DNA from: Bin87 sp965232895 | GTDB lineage: Bacteria; Chloroflexota; Dehalococcoidia; Lucifugimonadales; UBA3495 | Length of the DNA stretch: 64,000 nucleotides | Direction: 5' to 3' | NCBI GenBank assembly: GCA_965232895.1 | Contig: OZ247430.1 | Location: forward strand, 1,674,001-1,738,000 | Shown: positions 15,579 to 24,302 of the stretch, piece after piece | Position numbering within the stretch: position 1 is the stretch's first letter | Layout of the letters: each line of letters starts with the position of its first letter | Made by a program: the position numbers and the translations under genes | The notes under the pieces: model-generated | Databases searched by the model: none | What the model saw: the letters and a program-made list of their open reading frames with translations, nothing else | What the model was told of the DNA's origin: nothing

Positions 15579-16379
15579 TCACGTTCCCGGCTTGAGAAAC
15601 TCCAGCACCGCATCGACAAACCCTTCCGGATCTTCGATCTGGGGGATATGTCCCACACCAGGCATGATGTGCTTGCGCGCGCGAACGATGTTGTTGTGAA
15701 GCAGTTCCTCTCCGTCGCGCAATCGGTCGACTTCGCCGTACAGTACGAGGGTCTCGCGGGCGCTAACCTGGGGCAACCTGGTCATAATGTCGTACCAGGC
15801 CAGCGATTCGTGCAGCTTCTTGACCCAGGCGCCGGCCTGGGCTCTCGTACCGTTGTTGGCGTCCACCCATTCCTGACGGGGTTCGGCAAACGTCGTGGAT
15901 TCCCTGGCCGATTCCATGGTTCGAGGCACGGGCATGCCGTCGGCGTCGTAGCCGGCCGCCGCCTCGGCGATCCGCTCCGGAGCAGTACGGGCATCCCAAA
16001 CCGGCGCGCCGACCAGTACCAACTTGTCCAGCCGTTCCGGGAACGAGGCGGCCATTTCAGTCGCCAGCACCGCGCCGACCGAATTGCCAACGTAGTGACC
16101 GCGGTGGATGTTGAGGATCTGGCAGGCGTCATCAAGCGCCTGGGCGTAATCCGGGATGTTGAAATGTCGGGTGGGTTTGTCGGAATCGCCGTGCCCGAGC
16201 ATATCGAACGCGTAGCAGGTGTAGTGCTGGCTGAACGCATCTATCACTGAACTCCACGCCCAGGTGGATGTGCCCAGGGGATGCAGCATTACCAGCGGGT
16301 AGCCGGCGCCCTGCTTGACAAAGTGCATGTTGCCTTCGCGAGTGGGGACGGTGTCGGTAAGGTCGCGCCGCACGAACAT
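15579..16379 (-). CDS. Alpha/beta hydrolase
   Basis: 266 residues. The ATG at 16379 is preceded by AGGAGG, so the in-frame extension upstream is rejected. Alpha/beta hydrolase fold: oxyanion loop MLHPLGTSTW, DMLGHGDSDKP, nucleophile elbow GNSVGAV (Ser in G-x-S-x-G), acid residue in LYGEVDRLRDG, and catalytic His in GVGHIPQIEDP. The pattern is closest to C-C bond hydrolases/haloperoxidase-like esterases. No signal peptide. Substrate unknown. It is the last gene of no obvious operon. Confidence 0.88.
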   Translation of the reverse strand: MFVRRDLTDTVPTREGNMHFVKQGAGYPLVMLHPLGTSTWAWSSVIDAFSQHYTCYAFDMLGHGDSDKPTRHFNIPDYAQALDDACQILNIHRGHYVGNSVGAVLATEMAASFPERLDKLVLVGAPVWDARTAPERIAEAAAGYDADGMPVPRTMESARESTTFAEPRQEWVDANNGTRAQAGAWVKKLHESLAWYDIMTRLPQVSARETLVLYGEVDRLRDGEELLHNNIVRARKHIMPGVGHIPQIEDPEGFVDAVLEFLKPGT

Positions 16380-16562
16380 GATCGTGGCCTCCTGAGAGTC
16401 TGTGGCCGAACTGAACTGGGAGTCGCGCCGGGGTCGGCCGGGCGATTGCCGCAATGCTAGCGACGGCCCCGGACAAAGTCAATCGCGCGAGAAAGCGCAG
16501 CCCGGTTAACCGGACGGCGTAATCAAGTTGGATCTCGGAACCCCAATTGGATCTCGGAACCC

Positions 16563-16589
16563 AAAAAGCCGGGGGACATCGCCCCCGGC
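16563..16589 (-). terminator. Rho-independent terminator of the small membrane-protein gene
   Basis: GCCGGGGG (16568-16575) pairs with CCCCCGGC (16582-16589). On the minus strand it is followed by TTTTT (16567-16563). Just beyond lie two copies of TTGGATCTCGGAACC (about 16528 and 16547). Confidence 0.85.
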
Positions 16590-16625
16590 TGAGTTGCCTG
16601 GATCTGGCCCGCCGGTCTCTGAAGG

Positions 16626-16775
16626 TTAATCGGCTGCCTGGGGAGCAAAGTCCTCGCGCACCGTTGGGGCCGGGTTCTGCGTGCTCTTCTCGTGCCGGCG
16701 AAGGATGAAACGGGGCACGATTACCCAGAGGGCGAAAAGTCCTACAAAAGCGGCTCCGGCGGCGATGGCAATCAT
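16626..16775 (-). CDS. Small single-pass membrane protein
   Basis: 49 residues, ATG at 16775 with GGAG about 12 bases upstream, and a strong terminator 37 bases downstream. One transmembrane helix (IAAGAAFVGLFALWVIV, residues 4-20), then a basic stop-transfer RFILRRHEK and a polar tail ending FAPQAAD. This is a coherent gene too short for most callers. Function unknown. Confidence 0.7.
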   Translation of the reverse strand: MIAIAAGAAFVGLFALWVIVPRFILRRHEKSTQNPAPTVREDFAPQAAD

Positions 16776-16915
16776 TTTTCTGTCTCCAATCTGAGTTGGG
16801 GCGCTGCCCGTTTCGTTAGAGACAGTATCGCGGTCGGTTGTTACGCGGATTTTGCGCCGATGTAACGACTGTGTTACCGATCAACCCAAACGCCGGCGAA
16901 CCCGCGAGAGTCCGG

Positions 16916-17932
16916 CTACACCTGAGGAGCCCGCACTCCCACCCACCAGTGCTTGCCCTTTCCGCGGCGCTTGCGCTCGTATCCATGCGCCCGGAGTTCG
17001 AGGCCGAACTTGCGCTGGCTGTGGGCCAGATATCCCTGATCCAGGCACCATTGCGCGTATGAGGCATACAGGTCTCCGGCCGGCGACATTGCTTCCTCCC
17101 CGGTGAAGCATACGTCGGCGACGAAATCGTCTATCGGACCGCACTCGCTGGCCTGCGAGGCAATCGTTATTGGCGGTTCGGGCGGTCCTTCGGGCGCAAC
17201 CCAACCGGATCCCGGCGCCGGTCCGGAGGCCGCCGGACCGGGTTGTCGCAGGCGTCCGGTTCCTCCTCCATAGCCCGGAATCACGGGACGCACCGCGTCC
17301 GGCCGGGGCGCTGACAATTCCTCGAATGCCGTGTAATCACCTTTAGCGATCGCCGCTGCGTCCGGAACCGGCATACCGTCCACGCAATAGGACGCAAACA
17401 GTACCAGATCGAGATAGGCTGGAAGCCCGCCCAGGTGTTCCCACCTGACTTCGCGCCCATTCCAGGTAGATGCGTCCAGGGTGATATTCATCGCGGGGCA
17501 TTCAAAGCGCTGGCGGTATCCCAGCGGAACGATCCAGGTCGGGTTCAGTAATTCCCGCTCGAGGCTGTGTGAGATGACGTGACACACGGCACGCACGGCC
17601 TTCACACTGGGGTCGGACTCTTCCAGCGGGTCGTCTGCGGAAAGGCCGTCCAGCTCGCGTTGGGTCTGTAGGGCGCAGAGGGCAAACGCGGCGCGCACCT
17701 GGTTGCCGGCGCACCGGAGCAGGCTGCGTTGGTCGGACATCTCCAACGGGACGCTGGCGTCCACCGTCTGTCCGTCCCGCGTGTAGACGTCCGTGGTGGC
17801 CGGTACAAACACTGGGGTGATCAACCCCCGGTGCGCCGCCGCGTAAAACGCCATGGCAACGCACAGGTTTTCCCGGGCCAGGCGGATACGTTGGCCGGGA
17901 GCAAGAGCGGAAGTTGATGGAGAGTTGGTCAA
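16916..17932 (-). CDS. Protein of unknown function with phage-primase-like C-terminal domain
   Basis: 338 residues from a TTG at 17932; the start is uncertain because no ribosome binding site is evident. The last 55 residues (LYASYAQWCLDQGYLAHSQR, then FGLELRAHGYERKR and WWVGVR) match the winged-helix tail found at the C-terminus of D5-type phage/plasmid primase-helicases. The helicase itself is absent. The N-terminal 200 residues match nothing I recognise, and a glycine/proline linker (about 222-255) separates the two halves. It may be a remnant of a mobile element or an independent DNA-binding protein. Confidence 0.6.
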   Translation of the reverse strand: MTNSPSTSALAPGQRIRLARENLCVAMAFYAAAHRGLITPVFVPATTDVYTRDGQTVDASVPLEMSDQRSLLRCAGNQVRAAFALCALQTQRELDGLSADDPLEESDPSVKAVRAVCHVISHSLERELLNPTWIVPLGYRQRFECPAMNITLDASTWNGREVRWEHLGGLPAYLDLVLFASYCVDGMPVPDAAAIAKGDYTAFEELSAPRPDAVRPVIPGYGGGTGRLRQPGPAASGPAPGSGWVAPEGPPEPPITIASQASECGPIDDFVADVCFTGEEAMSPAGDLYASYAQWCLDQGYLAHSQRKFGLELRAHGYERKRRGKGKHWWVGVRAPQV

Positions 17933-17944
17933 TGGGCCAATCGG

Positions 17945-17970
17945 GAAAGGGGCGGATGTGCATCCGCCCC
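17945..17970 (-). terminator. Terminator after the alcohol dehydrogenase gene
   Basis: GGGGCGGAT (17949-17957) pairs with ATCCGCCCC (17962-17970). On the minus strand the stem is followed by TTTCCC. It lies 35 bases past the dehydrogenase stop. Confidence 0.75.
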
Positions 17971-18005
17971 TGGAGCGCCGGGCGATTTGGCCGCGAAGAT
18001 TGCGG

Positions 18006-18977
18006 CTACGTGTTGATGTCCATCACCACCTTGATGATGTTGTCTTCCCGCTGCTCGTACATGTCGTAGGCGGTCTGAATGTCTGAGAAACCGACACGGT
18101 GGGTGATCATCTCGGCGGGATCTGCCCATCCCCGGGAGCGCAGGTCCACCATGTCCTGGATCTGGCTGATGGGATCGCCACTGCGGGCGCCGGTGGTTGG
18201 GATGATGCGTGGTTGCTTGTCCATCCACAGGTTGTGCTCGATGGGCACCATGTGGTCAGTCTGGATGCCGAAGATGATGACCTGCCCGAACTGGCGCACG
18301 TGGCGGAAACACTCGTTCAGCGGTTCCGGGTAACCCGCGGCTTCGACGCACACGTCCGGGCCGCGGCCCTTGGTGATTTCCATAACCGCTTCGGCCACGT
18401 CCTGCTTGTCGGGGTTGATCCGGTGAGTGGAGCCCATCTGCTTGGACTTTTCGAGACGATAGTCCAGCGGATCGACCACTATGACGTTGCGGGCGCCCAT
18501 GCGGGACAGGATCATGGTGAAGCTGAGGCCGATGCTGCCCTGGCCGAATATCAGGATATTCTGCTGCAGCGGGCTGCCCATCTGCCGGCAGGAGTAGAGC
18601 ACGGTTCCCGGAGGCTGGCACATGACCCATTCGTCCAGGCCGCCCTCATCGGGCAACAGCGCCAGGCGGCCCGGCTCGGACAGCACGTACTCGCAGAGCC
18701 CGCCGGTGCCGGGGTAGGGTATCGTGATGACGCGCTGTCCCTCGTGGAACTCGTCGGTCTTGCTCTCGATGATGACGCCGGCCAGCTCGTGGGCGCCCTT
18801 GCAGGGGGCCATCGGGTACTCCGATTCGTCCAGCACCGGCCCGTAGGTGTGACGGATGTCCGAACCGCAGACGCTGACGCATTCCATCTTGACGAGGACC
18901 TGCCCGTCGGCCGGGGCGGGAGTATCGACGTCGGTGAATTCCCACCGTTTGGGGGCTACCAGTTGGGCTGCTTTCAT
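18006..18977 (-). CDS. Zinc-dependent alcohol dehydrogenase family protein
   Basis: 323 residues. The ATG at 18977 has AAGGAG upstream. This is a medium-chain dehydrogenase/reductase: catalytic zinc ligand in CVSVCGSDIRH (Cys37), GAHELAG (His-Glu of the active site), and a Rossmann nucleotide-binding strand ILIFGQGSIGL at about residue 165. The four-cysteine structural zinc loop present in classic alcohol dehydrogenases is not visible; the region reads LALLPDEGG. It probably oxidises a sugar alcohol or other secondary alcohol with NAD(P). It lies alone, flanked by terminators. Confidence 0.88.
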   Translation of the reverse strand: MKAAQLVAPKRWEFTDVDTPAPADGQVLVKMECVSVCGSDIRHTYGPVLDESEYPMAPCKGAHELAGVIIESKTDEFHEGQRVITIPYPGTGGLCEYVLSEPGRLALLPDEGGLDEWVMCQPPGTVLYSCRQMGSPLQQNILIFGQGSIGLSFTMILSRMGARNVIVVDPLDYRLEKSKQMGSTHRINPDKQDVAEAVMEITKGRGPDVCVEAAGYPEPLNECFRHVRQFGQVIIFGIQTDHMVPIEHNLWMDKQPRIIPTTGARSGDPISQIQDMVDLRSRGWADPAEMITHRVGFSDIQTAYDMYEQREDNIIKVVMDINT

Positions 18978-19430
18978 TTGGGGTTTGCTCCTTTGAAGTA
19001 ACGCGGAGGGTCGTGCGCCCGCCGCACGACCCGGCAATCATAGTACGCCGGCCAATTTGACGACAAGGGTTTCCGGCTCCATTCCACGGCGAGAGGAACC
19101 GCGCGTCCTGCCTGCGATCCGGGAACAGACTTCCGGGCGGTGACCCTGACAGTGGCTGTGCTCCTGCTCCGATCGTTCGCGCTGACTGGCGGTCAGTCTA
19201 TCCCAACCCCTGGCGGGGGGCAACCGATGGCAGGAACGATGGCGCCGTTACAGCCCGGCGCTCCGACTCCAGACCACCTACAGCCAGATAACGGAGATTT
19301 GAGTGGGCAAATTTGGCTATTGACAGCCAACGAGGAAGTGAGTAACGTAATTAGTAACCCCCCCATCCTGTTTCGACGGATGGGCAGCGAACCGCCCCCC
19401 AGTGGGCGGTTGCGCATTTAACGGTCCTTC
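18978..19430. other. Intergenic region with an upstream hairpin
   Basis: No gene seen. A perfect hairpin AACCGCCC (19390-19397) / GGGCGGTT (19404-19411) precedes the NYN gene by 20 bases, and a smaller CCATC/GATGG hairpin precedes it. They could be a leader structure. Confidence 0.5.
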
Positions 19431-20069
19431 ATGCCGGAAACAATCGCATACATTGACGGCTTGAACCTTTACTACGGAGCCGTCAGAAACCGGCCAGCCT
19501 TGAAATGGCTGCATCCATTGGCGATGTTGGAGCGGCTGCTGCCACAGGAGAGCATCGTCCTGATCCGATACTTTTCCGCGCCCGTGATGAGAGATGTCAC
19601 TGACCCGGATGCGCCGGCCCGTCAAGCGGTTTATTTTCGCGCCTTGGCCACCGTACCTATCCTGGTCAGGCACGAAGGGCGTATGGCTATAAGGACGAAA
19701 AGGGGTTCGCTGCTACCGAAATCATCACCGCCTCAAATTGCAACTATCGAGACGTTCGAGGAGAAGCGCACCGACGTTAACATGGCCTCGCACCTGCTGG
19801 TTGATGCTTTTGAGGGTCGCTACGATACCGCTATCGTGGTGTCCAACGATTCTGACTTGACTACGCCTATTGAAATGGCGGTGAATCGGTTGGGCAAGCA
19901 GGCGATAGTAGTCAATCCTTACCCGTCGAGGCGGCAGAGTAGCGAACTGCGGAGAGCGGCATCACGAACGGTCTCGGAAATCAATGCCTCAGTGCTGCGG
20001 GCCAGCCAGTTCCCGGACAAGCTCACAGACGCGCAGGGCAGTTTTACCCGGCCCGGCTCGTGGCGATGA
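19431..20069 (+). CDS. NYN domain (PIN-like) ribonuclease-type protein
   Basis: 212 residues. NYN proteins are PIN-fold, metal-dependent RNases. The acidic active-site residues are visible: first Asp in YIDGLNLYYG (about residue 9), a central EKRTDVNMASHLLVD segment, and the SNDSDLTTPIEMA motif near residue 139. The family (LabA/DUF88-like) is common in bacteria, acting in RNA turnover or defence. It has no strong ribosome binding site and no operon partner. Confidence 0.85.
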   Translation: MPETIAYIDGLNLYYGAVRNRPALKWLHPLAMLERLLPQESIVLIRYFSAPVMRDVTDPDAPARQAVYFRALATVPILVRHEGRMAIRTKRGSLLPKSSPPQIATIETFEEKRTDVNMASHLLVDAFEGRYDTAIVVSNDSDLTTPIEMAVNRLGKQAIVVNPYPSRRQSSELRRAASRTVSEINASVLRASQFPDKLTDAQGSFTRPGSWR

Positions 20070-20146
20070 CCTTGCCAGTGGTTCTCGAAGTTTTTGCAGC
20101 CGCCCTGCCGGCGCGTTGTCCTCAACTACAGGGCGGCGTATCGTAG

Positions 20147-21571
20147 TTATCCGATGGGCCGGTTGGTGACCTCGCGGTCCACCTTGCGGGAAATCCATTG
20201 GCCGTGACCCGCCGGAGCCGCCAGCTGCCCGTTCTCCACCGCCACCGTGCCGCGCATGATGGTCATCACCGGCCAGCCTTCGATCTCGAAATCCTCCCAG
20301 ATGCTGTAATCGCTGATGTGCAGGTCGTCCATCGTCAACCGCTTCTTGATCGACGGATCGATGAGCGTGATGTCAGCGTCACTGCCGGGCGCAAGGGCGC
20401 CCTTGCGCGGGTAGAGGCCAAAGATGCGCGCGGCGTTGGCGGAGGTCACGTCCACGAACCGCTGGAGCGACATTCCCCGCTTGGACACGCCTTCGCTGTA
20501 GGTGATGCCAACGCGGGTTTCGGCGCCGTTGTGGCCTCCCGTGACGTCACGCACGGTCTTGCCGGCGATCTTGAGGTTCCAGTCGGTGCAGTATTCGTCC
20601 GTGGCCATGGTGTGCAGGCCGCCCCAGGCGATGCCTTTCCAGAGCATGGCCGCGTCTTCCGGCGACTTGAGGGACGGGTACGTGTGGTACTTCATCCCGT
20701 TCTCTTCCTTGTAGTTGTTGGCGTTGAAGCAGGCGTAGTTGTGCAGCGTTTCGCCATAGATCGCCATGCCCTTGTTGCGGGCTTCGCCGATGGCGTTGAT
20801 GCCCTCGCGGGCGCTCACGTGCACGAAGTAAACGGGCGAGCCGGTCCACTCCGCGACGCGCAGCACTCGGCGGAAGGATACGTCCTCCGATTCGTTGCTG
20901 TGGACCTGGGGCATGTTCCACCACTCGTTCCGCTCCTCGCGCTGGAGCTTCTCGTACATGTATTGCACCATGTCGTCGTCTTCCGAGTGGACGAGGAGCA
21001 TGGCGTCATTGCGCTGGATAATCTCCATCAGGTCGTGGAGGTGTCCCATGCCGACCTTGCGGGGCTCGCCGGACATTTCGGGCGGGCGGATGTTGGTGGT
21101 GAAGATCTTGACGCTGGCCCAACCTCCCTCGATGTATTCGTGCAGCGATTCCAGCGTGCGCTGGGGAATCTCGCCGAGCAGCATCAGGTGGTGGGCATAG
21201 TCGGCGTAGGAGTTGCCGCGCCAGGAGGTGTTCCGCTCCTGGATGGCTTCCTCGATGGTGTTGCCCGGGTGGTGGATGGCGAAGTCCAGCAGGGTGGTGG
21301 TGCCTCCGAACAGGGCGGCTCGGCTTACCTGCTCCGGCGGCGCCGTGCGCAGGTTGCCGGGACCCATGATGGGGGCGTCGATGTGGGCGTGGGGCTCGAT
21401 GCCGCCCGGAACCACGATCTTTCCGGTGGCGTCGATGACCCGGCCAACGTCGTCGGTCATGGTGTTGGGCGCGGTGATGGCGACGATCTTTTCGCCCTGG
21501 ATGCACACGTCCCAGTCGCCCACGCCCCAGGGCGTAACGACCTGGCCGCCTCGAATGATCAAGTCCAGCAT
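20147..21571 (-). CDS. Dihydropyrimidinase / D-hydantoinase family amidohydrolase
   Basis: 474 residues, normal length, ATG with GGAGGG upstream. It hydrolyses cyclic amides such as dihydropyrimidines or hydantoins in a binuclear metal site. Metal ligands seen: EPHAHID (about residue 58), carboxylated lysine in WASVKIF (about 148-155), LLVHSED, VHVSA, and the final Asp in ATDEY. The bacterial D-hydantoinase signature loops TTLLDFAIH and DVTSANAARIFGLYPRKG are present. Substrate within the family is uncertain. It has no neighbours of the pyrimidine pathway. Confidence 0.92.
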   Translation of the reverse strand: MLDLIIRGGQVVTPWGVGDWDVCIQGEKIVAITAPNTMTDDVGRVIDATGKIVVPGGIEPHAHIDAPIMGPGNLRTAPPEQVSRAALFGGTTTLLDFAIHHPGNTIEEAIQERNTSWRGNSYADYAHHLMLLGEIPQRTLESLHEYIEGGWASVKIFTTNIRPPEMSGEPRKVGMGHLHDLMEIIQRNDAMLLVHSEDDDMVQYMYEKLQREERNEWWNMPQVHSNESEDVSFRRVLRVAEWTGSPVYFVHVSAREGINAIGEARNKGMAIYGETLHNYACFNANNYKEENGMKYHTYPSLKSPEDAAMLWKGIAWGGLHTMATDEYCTDWNLKIAGKTVRDVTGGHNGAETRVGITYSEGVSKRGMSLQRFVDVTSANAARIFGLYPRKGALAPGSDADITLIDPSIKKRLTMDDLHISDYSIWEDFEIEGWPVMTIMRGTVAVENGQLAAPAGHGQWISRKVDREVTNRPIG

Positions 21572-21814
21572 AATATCCCTCCGTACGCGGTAATGCCTCG
21601 GGAGCCGTAAGCCGGCAAAGGGTGTTCGGTCGAACCGGCCAGGCGGCGCCAGTATAGCGCAAAACCCCGGGTCTTATTGTTGCGTTGCTGCGCAGTAAGC
21701 CAGGATGCTGCCGCTCAATTTGACGCAGCCGTGCGGATTGAGCGCGGTGAAGTTGAAACCTGACTGCAATCGCGGGTACGCATGAGCGCGCAGGGCCTTT
21801 CCAAAGTAGCTTTT

Positions 21815-21920
21815 GTCATTGCGAGCGCAGCGCGGCAATCTCGCTCCGGGGGCATGACTCATACGGGAAAGCCTTGTTGCATCGACGGGATTGCCACATC
21901 GCTCCGTTCCTCGCAACGAC
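21815..21920. repeat. Dispersed inverted-repeat element (GTCATTGCGAG family)
   Basis: It starts with GTCATTGCGAGCGCAGCGCG and CAATCTCG, and ends with GGGATTGCCAC...CCTCGCAACGAC, which is its inverted counterpart. The copy at 56297-56382 is the same family, and the left half recurs at 55841. It lies in the intergenic region 21572-22067. Confidence 0.8.
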
Positions 21921-21944
21921 TTTGAAAAGGCCCTGATGAGCGCG

Positions 21945-21979
21945 CTGACAGTATTGACAAACGTGCTATTTTGTATTAT
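21945..21979 (+). promoter_or_regulatory. AT-rich promoter region upstream of the YtxH-like gene
   Basis: Two overlapping possibilities: CTGACA (21945-21950) with 16-nt spacer to TATTTT (21967-21972), or TTGACA (21954-21959) with a short 14-nt spacer to TATTAT (21974-21979). Confidence 0.45.
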
Positions 21980-22067
21980 CTTTTCTGATATAAATAGCGG
22001 TACATACGCGCCGCGACCCACATCCAACCAATTTTTCAGAATCCATAAAGGACAGGAGGAAAATACG

Positions 22068-22304
22068 ATGAACAAGAACGCGAAGCGCAACGCCGCCCTG
22101 ATACTGACCGGCCTGACCGTCGGCGCCGCCGCGGGAATCCTGCTGGCGCCCAGGAGTGGCAGGGAGACCCGATCCGACATCCGGTGGGGGGTGAAGTCCG
22201 GCTACCAGCGGGCCGGGTCCGCATGGCGCAAGATGAGGGGCCGCCGGGAAATTCCCGCTGACTTCGTGCTGACGGAAGGCGGCGTCTTCGCTGGACGGTG
22301 TTAA
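22068..22304 (+). CDS. YtxH-like small membrane protein
   Basis: 78 residues. ATG 22068 follows AGGAGG. The short basic N-terminus, a Gly/Ala-rich membrane segment (ALILTGLTVGAAAGILLAP, about 9-27) and the directly following RSGRETR are the hallmark of the YtxH family (often general stress proteins in Gram-positives). The rest is basic. Role is unknown; single gene with its own promoter and terminator. Confidence 0.8.
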   Translation: MNKNAKRNAALILTGLTVGAAAGILLAPRSGRETRSDIRWGVKSGYQRAGSAWRKMRGRREIPADFVLTEGGVFAGRC

Positions 22305-22339
22305 CCGCCACCCGACGGGAACCGCCACCCCAACGGAAA

Positions 22340-22368
22340 GGGCCGCCTGAAATTGGCGGCCCTTCTCT
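22340..22368 (+). terminator. Terminator after the YtxH-like gene
   Basis: GGGCCGCC (22340-22347) pairs with GGCGGCCC (22355-22362), followed by TTCTCT. Confidence 0.65.
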
Positions 22369-22438
22369 AATGCCGCTATAATGCCAGCGCTCCGGCAGAA
22401 CGCCGGCAATCCCTTTCCCGTACGGCGAGGATTTCACC

Positions 22439-23254
22439 ATGGTCACCACCTATTCGTGCATCAACACCGAAACCGTTACCCGTCCCACGATGATGGGTCG
22501 GAGTGAAGTGGAAACCCATATCGGCGTGGTCACGCTGAACCGCCCTGAAGTTCTGAACGCTCTGAATCTGCAGTTGGTGCGCGAGCTGGACCAGGCAATT
22601 ACCGACTACGAAGCGGACGACAGCGTCGGCGCGGTCATCATAACCGGCGCCGGAGAGCGCGCGTTTTCCGCCGGGGCGGACATCCATGAGAACCGTGAAT
22701 TTTCACCCGAACAGCGCGACGCCGGTCAGGCCGAGCGCGCCGAGTACACCTGGCATCTGCACACCAGCAGCAAACCGATCATTGGCGCGGTGAACGGCCT
22801 TTGCTACGGTGGGGGCACGGTGCTGGCAACCAGCCTGGACTTCCTGGTCGGTTGCGAGAAATCGAGCTTCCGGTTCCTCGCGGTGAACTACGGCCAGATG
22901 AACGCGACCTGGAGCCTTCCGCAACTGGTGGGCATCCACCGGGCCAAGGAGCTGTTGCTCAGCGGTCGCGAGGTTTTCGCCGAAGAGGCGTACCACATGG
23001 GGTTGATCAACCATCTGGTGCCCTCTGAAGAGCTCATGGACCGCACACTGGATATCGCGGCGGGCATCGCGCGCAACCGGGTCGAAGGGCTGGCGAACAT
23101 CAAGCAGTTGCTGCTGGAGCATTCCGGGCTGCCCATCGAACAGCAGTACCGCAACGAGATAGAGGGCCGCACCGACCGCTTCAAGGGCCTCTCGGTGGAG
23201 GAGGGGTTCTCGGACTTCCTGGCTCGGAAAGGACGCAAACCCCAGTCAGCCTGA
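22439..23254 (+). CDS. Enoyl-CoA hydratase/isomerase family protein
   Basis: 271 residues. Crotonase fold: GVVTLNRPEVLNALN (about 31-45), the oxyanion-hole strand GAGERAFSAGADI (about 70-82) and NGLCYGGG (about 120-127). The usual catalytic glutamate of hydratases lies in the segment after GGG; here the region reads NYGQMNATWSLPQLVG, without the standard glutamates, so it may be an isomerase, hydrolase or other crotonase-type enzyme acting on a CoA thioester. It precedes a cupin gene by 27 bases. Confidence 0.88.
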   Translation: MVTTYSCINTETVTRPTMMGRSEVETHIGVVTLNRPEVLNALNLQLVRELDQAITDYEADDSVGAVIITGAGERAFSAGADIHENREFSPEQRDAGQAERAEYTWHLHTSSKPIIGAVNGLCYGGGTVLATSLDFLVGCEKSSFRFLAVNYGQMNATWSLPQLVGIHRAKELLLSGREVFAEEAYHMGLINHLVPSEELMDRTLDIAAGIARNRVEGLANIKQLLLEHSGLPIEQQYRNEIEGRTDRFKGLSVEEGFSDFLARKGRKPQSA

Positions 23255-23281
23255 TAGTACGCTCATCCCCGATTCGGAAAC

Positions 23282-23737
23282 ATGACCGAAGTAACCGATC
23301 CGGTGGCCGCCCCGCCGGTGGGTCGAAGCTCCGGCGATGTGATCGTCGCCCCGGACGGCTCCCAGGTCCGGCTGCTGCTGACCGGCGATCACGGAGCCAC
23401 GCGTTGCAGTGTGGTGGAGGTCACCATTGCCGCCGGAGAAACCAGCCGGCCAGTGCGTCACCGGACTGTTGAGGAAGTTTGGTACGTACTTTCCGGAGCC
23501 GGGGAGGTCTGGCGCTGTCCACCCGGAGTACCGGCAGCCGGGGTTTCAACGGTGCGGGTAACGTCAGGGGACTGCCTCGTGATCCCGACCGGCTGGGATT
23601 TTCAGTTTCGAGCGGATGCGAACTCAGATATGCGCTTCCTGTGCGTCACGATGCCGGCGTGGCCGGGCATGGACGAGGCGGTGGAGGTGTCGGAAGGCGG
23701 GCTCGGCGCGCCTTCCCTGGCTCCTCCAGACAGCTAG
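23282..23737 (+). CDS. Cupin domain protein
   Basis: 151 residues. A single cupin barrel: the motif 1 region is RPVRHRTVEEVWYVLSGAGE with the usual histidines and glutamate (about 60-79), and motif 2 is GDCLVIPTGWDFQFRA (about 100-115). Motif 2 lacks the standard histidine, so metal binding may be incomplete. It could bind a small ligand or be an isomerase/dioxygenase relative. Likely cotranscribed with the upstream crotonase-family gene. Its stop overlaps the convergent helix-turn-helix gene by four bases. Confidence 0.8.
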   Translation: MTEVTDPVAAPPVGRSSGDVIVAPDGSQVRLLLTGDHGATRCSVVEVTIAAGETSRPVRHRTVEEVWYVLSGAGEVWRCPPGVPAAGVSTVRVTSGDCLVIPTGWDFQFRADANSDMRFLCVTMPAWPGMDEAVEVSEGGLGAPSLAPPDS

Positions 23738-23970
23738 CCCTGGCGTCGAACCTCGATAGTTTCGCCGTCAGCCAATGCGACGCGGCGGTATTGTATCCCC
23801 ATTTTCAACATCCAGTATCCGAGGGTAGCGGGACTAACCCCGAGATGGGAGGCTGCGCGGCTCATACCCATCTCGTTGACCAAGTCGGGGACCAGGCTCT
23901 CGAGCTGCCTCCCGTGTTTTTCCTCCACGCTGCGCATTAACTTGGTCTTTCTGATTCGCTGCGTTGCCAT
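23734..23970 (-). CDS. Small helix-turn-helix DNA-binding protein
   Basis: 78 residues, basic N-terminus. The segment VNEMGMSRAASHLGVSPATL forms a classic helix-turn-helix (about 31-50), followed by YWMLKMGIQYRR. It resembles the DNA-recognition part of Fis/resolvase-type domains. It may regulate itself or the neighbouring mutS region, where an 8-bp-arm palindrome is found at 24101-24120. Confidence 0.75.
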   Translation of the reverse strand: MATQRIRKTKLMRSVEEKHGRQLESLVPDLVNEMGMSRAASHLGVSPATLGYWMLKMGIQYRRVALADGETIEVRRQG

Positions 23971-24100
23971 ATCGTCTCGTCACTTCCCGTTGTTATTTGC
24001 CAGCCTCGTTTCGCAGCGACGCTGGCGGGTGATGCGATGGCGCAATGATACACGAATGTCTTTTAGGCGCACACTGCGCCCGTGTCACATCTTTCCCAAT

Positions 24101-24120
24101 TTTTATGAATAATCATAAAA
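24101..24120. promoter_or_regulatory. Perfect palindrome, operator candidate
   Basis: TTTTATGA-ATAA-TCATAAAA. It is an AT-rich island in GC-rich DNA, between the divergently oriented helix-turn-helix gene (start 23970) and mutS (start 24303). Confidence 0.5.
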
Positions 24121-24172
24121 GTCGCCATAATTTTGCCTCCATCCGCATCCACCAGGCAAATGGGGCCGCGAA

Positions 24173-24215
24173 ACCCAAACCGGCACGCGCCGAGCGTTCG
24201 CGGCTTTGGGTCTTT
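24173..24215 (+). terminator. Hairpin with T-tract in the mutS leader
   Basis: ACCCAAA (24173-24179) pairs with TTTGGGT (24205-24211), with further CCG/CGG pairing inside, followed by CTTTT. No plus-strand gene precedes it, so it is either a leader attenuator or the end of a short RNA. The rest of 23971-24302 shows no gene. Confidence 0.35.
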
Positions 24216-24302
24216 TGCCCGGCGTAAGCGGGGTTGTTCCGGCCTGATGCCTGCTGCTGCACGCCGGACCCGGCACGTGGGATCATGGGGTAAAATCGCA
24301 CC

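Noticed and set aside
20198..21610. 470-residue plus-strand open frame opposite the hydantoinase
   Set aside because: Valine/histidine/glycine-rich antisense shadow; the minus-strand gene has all catalytic residues.
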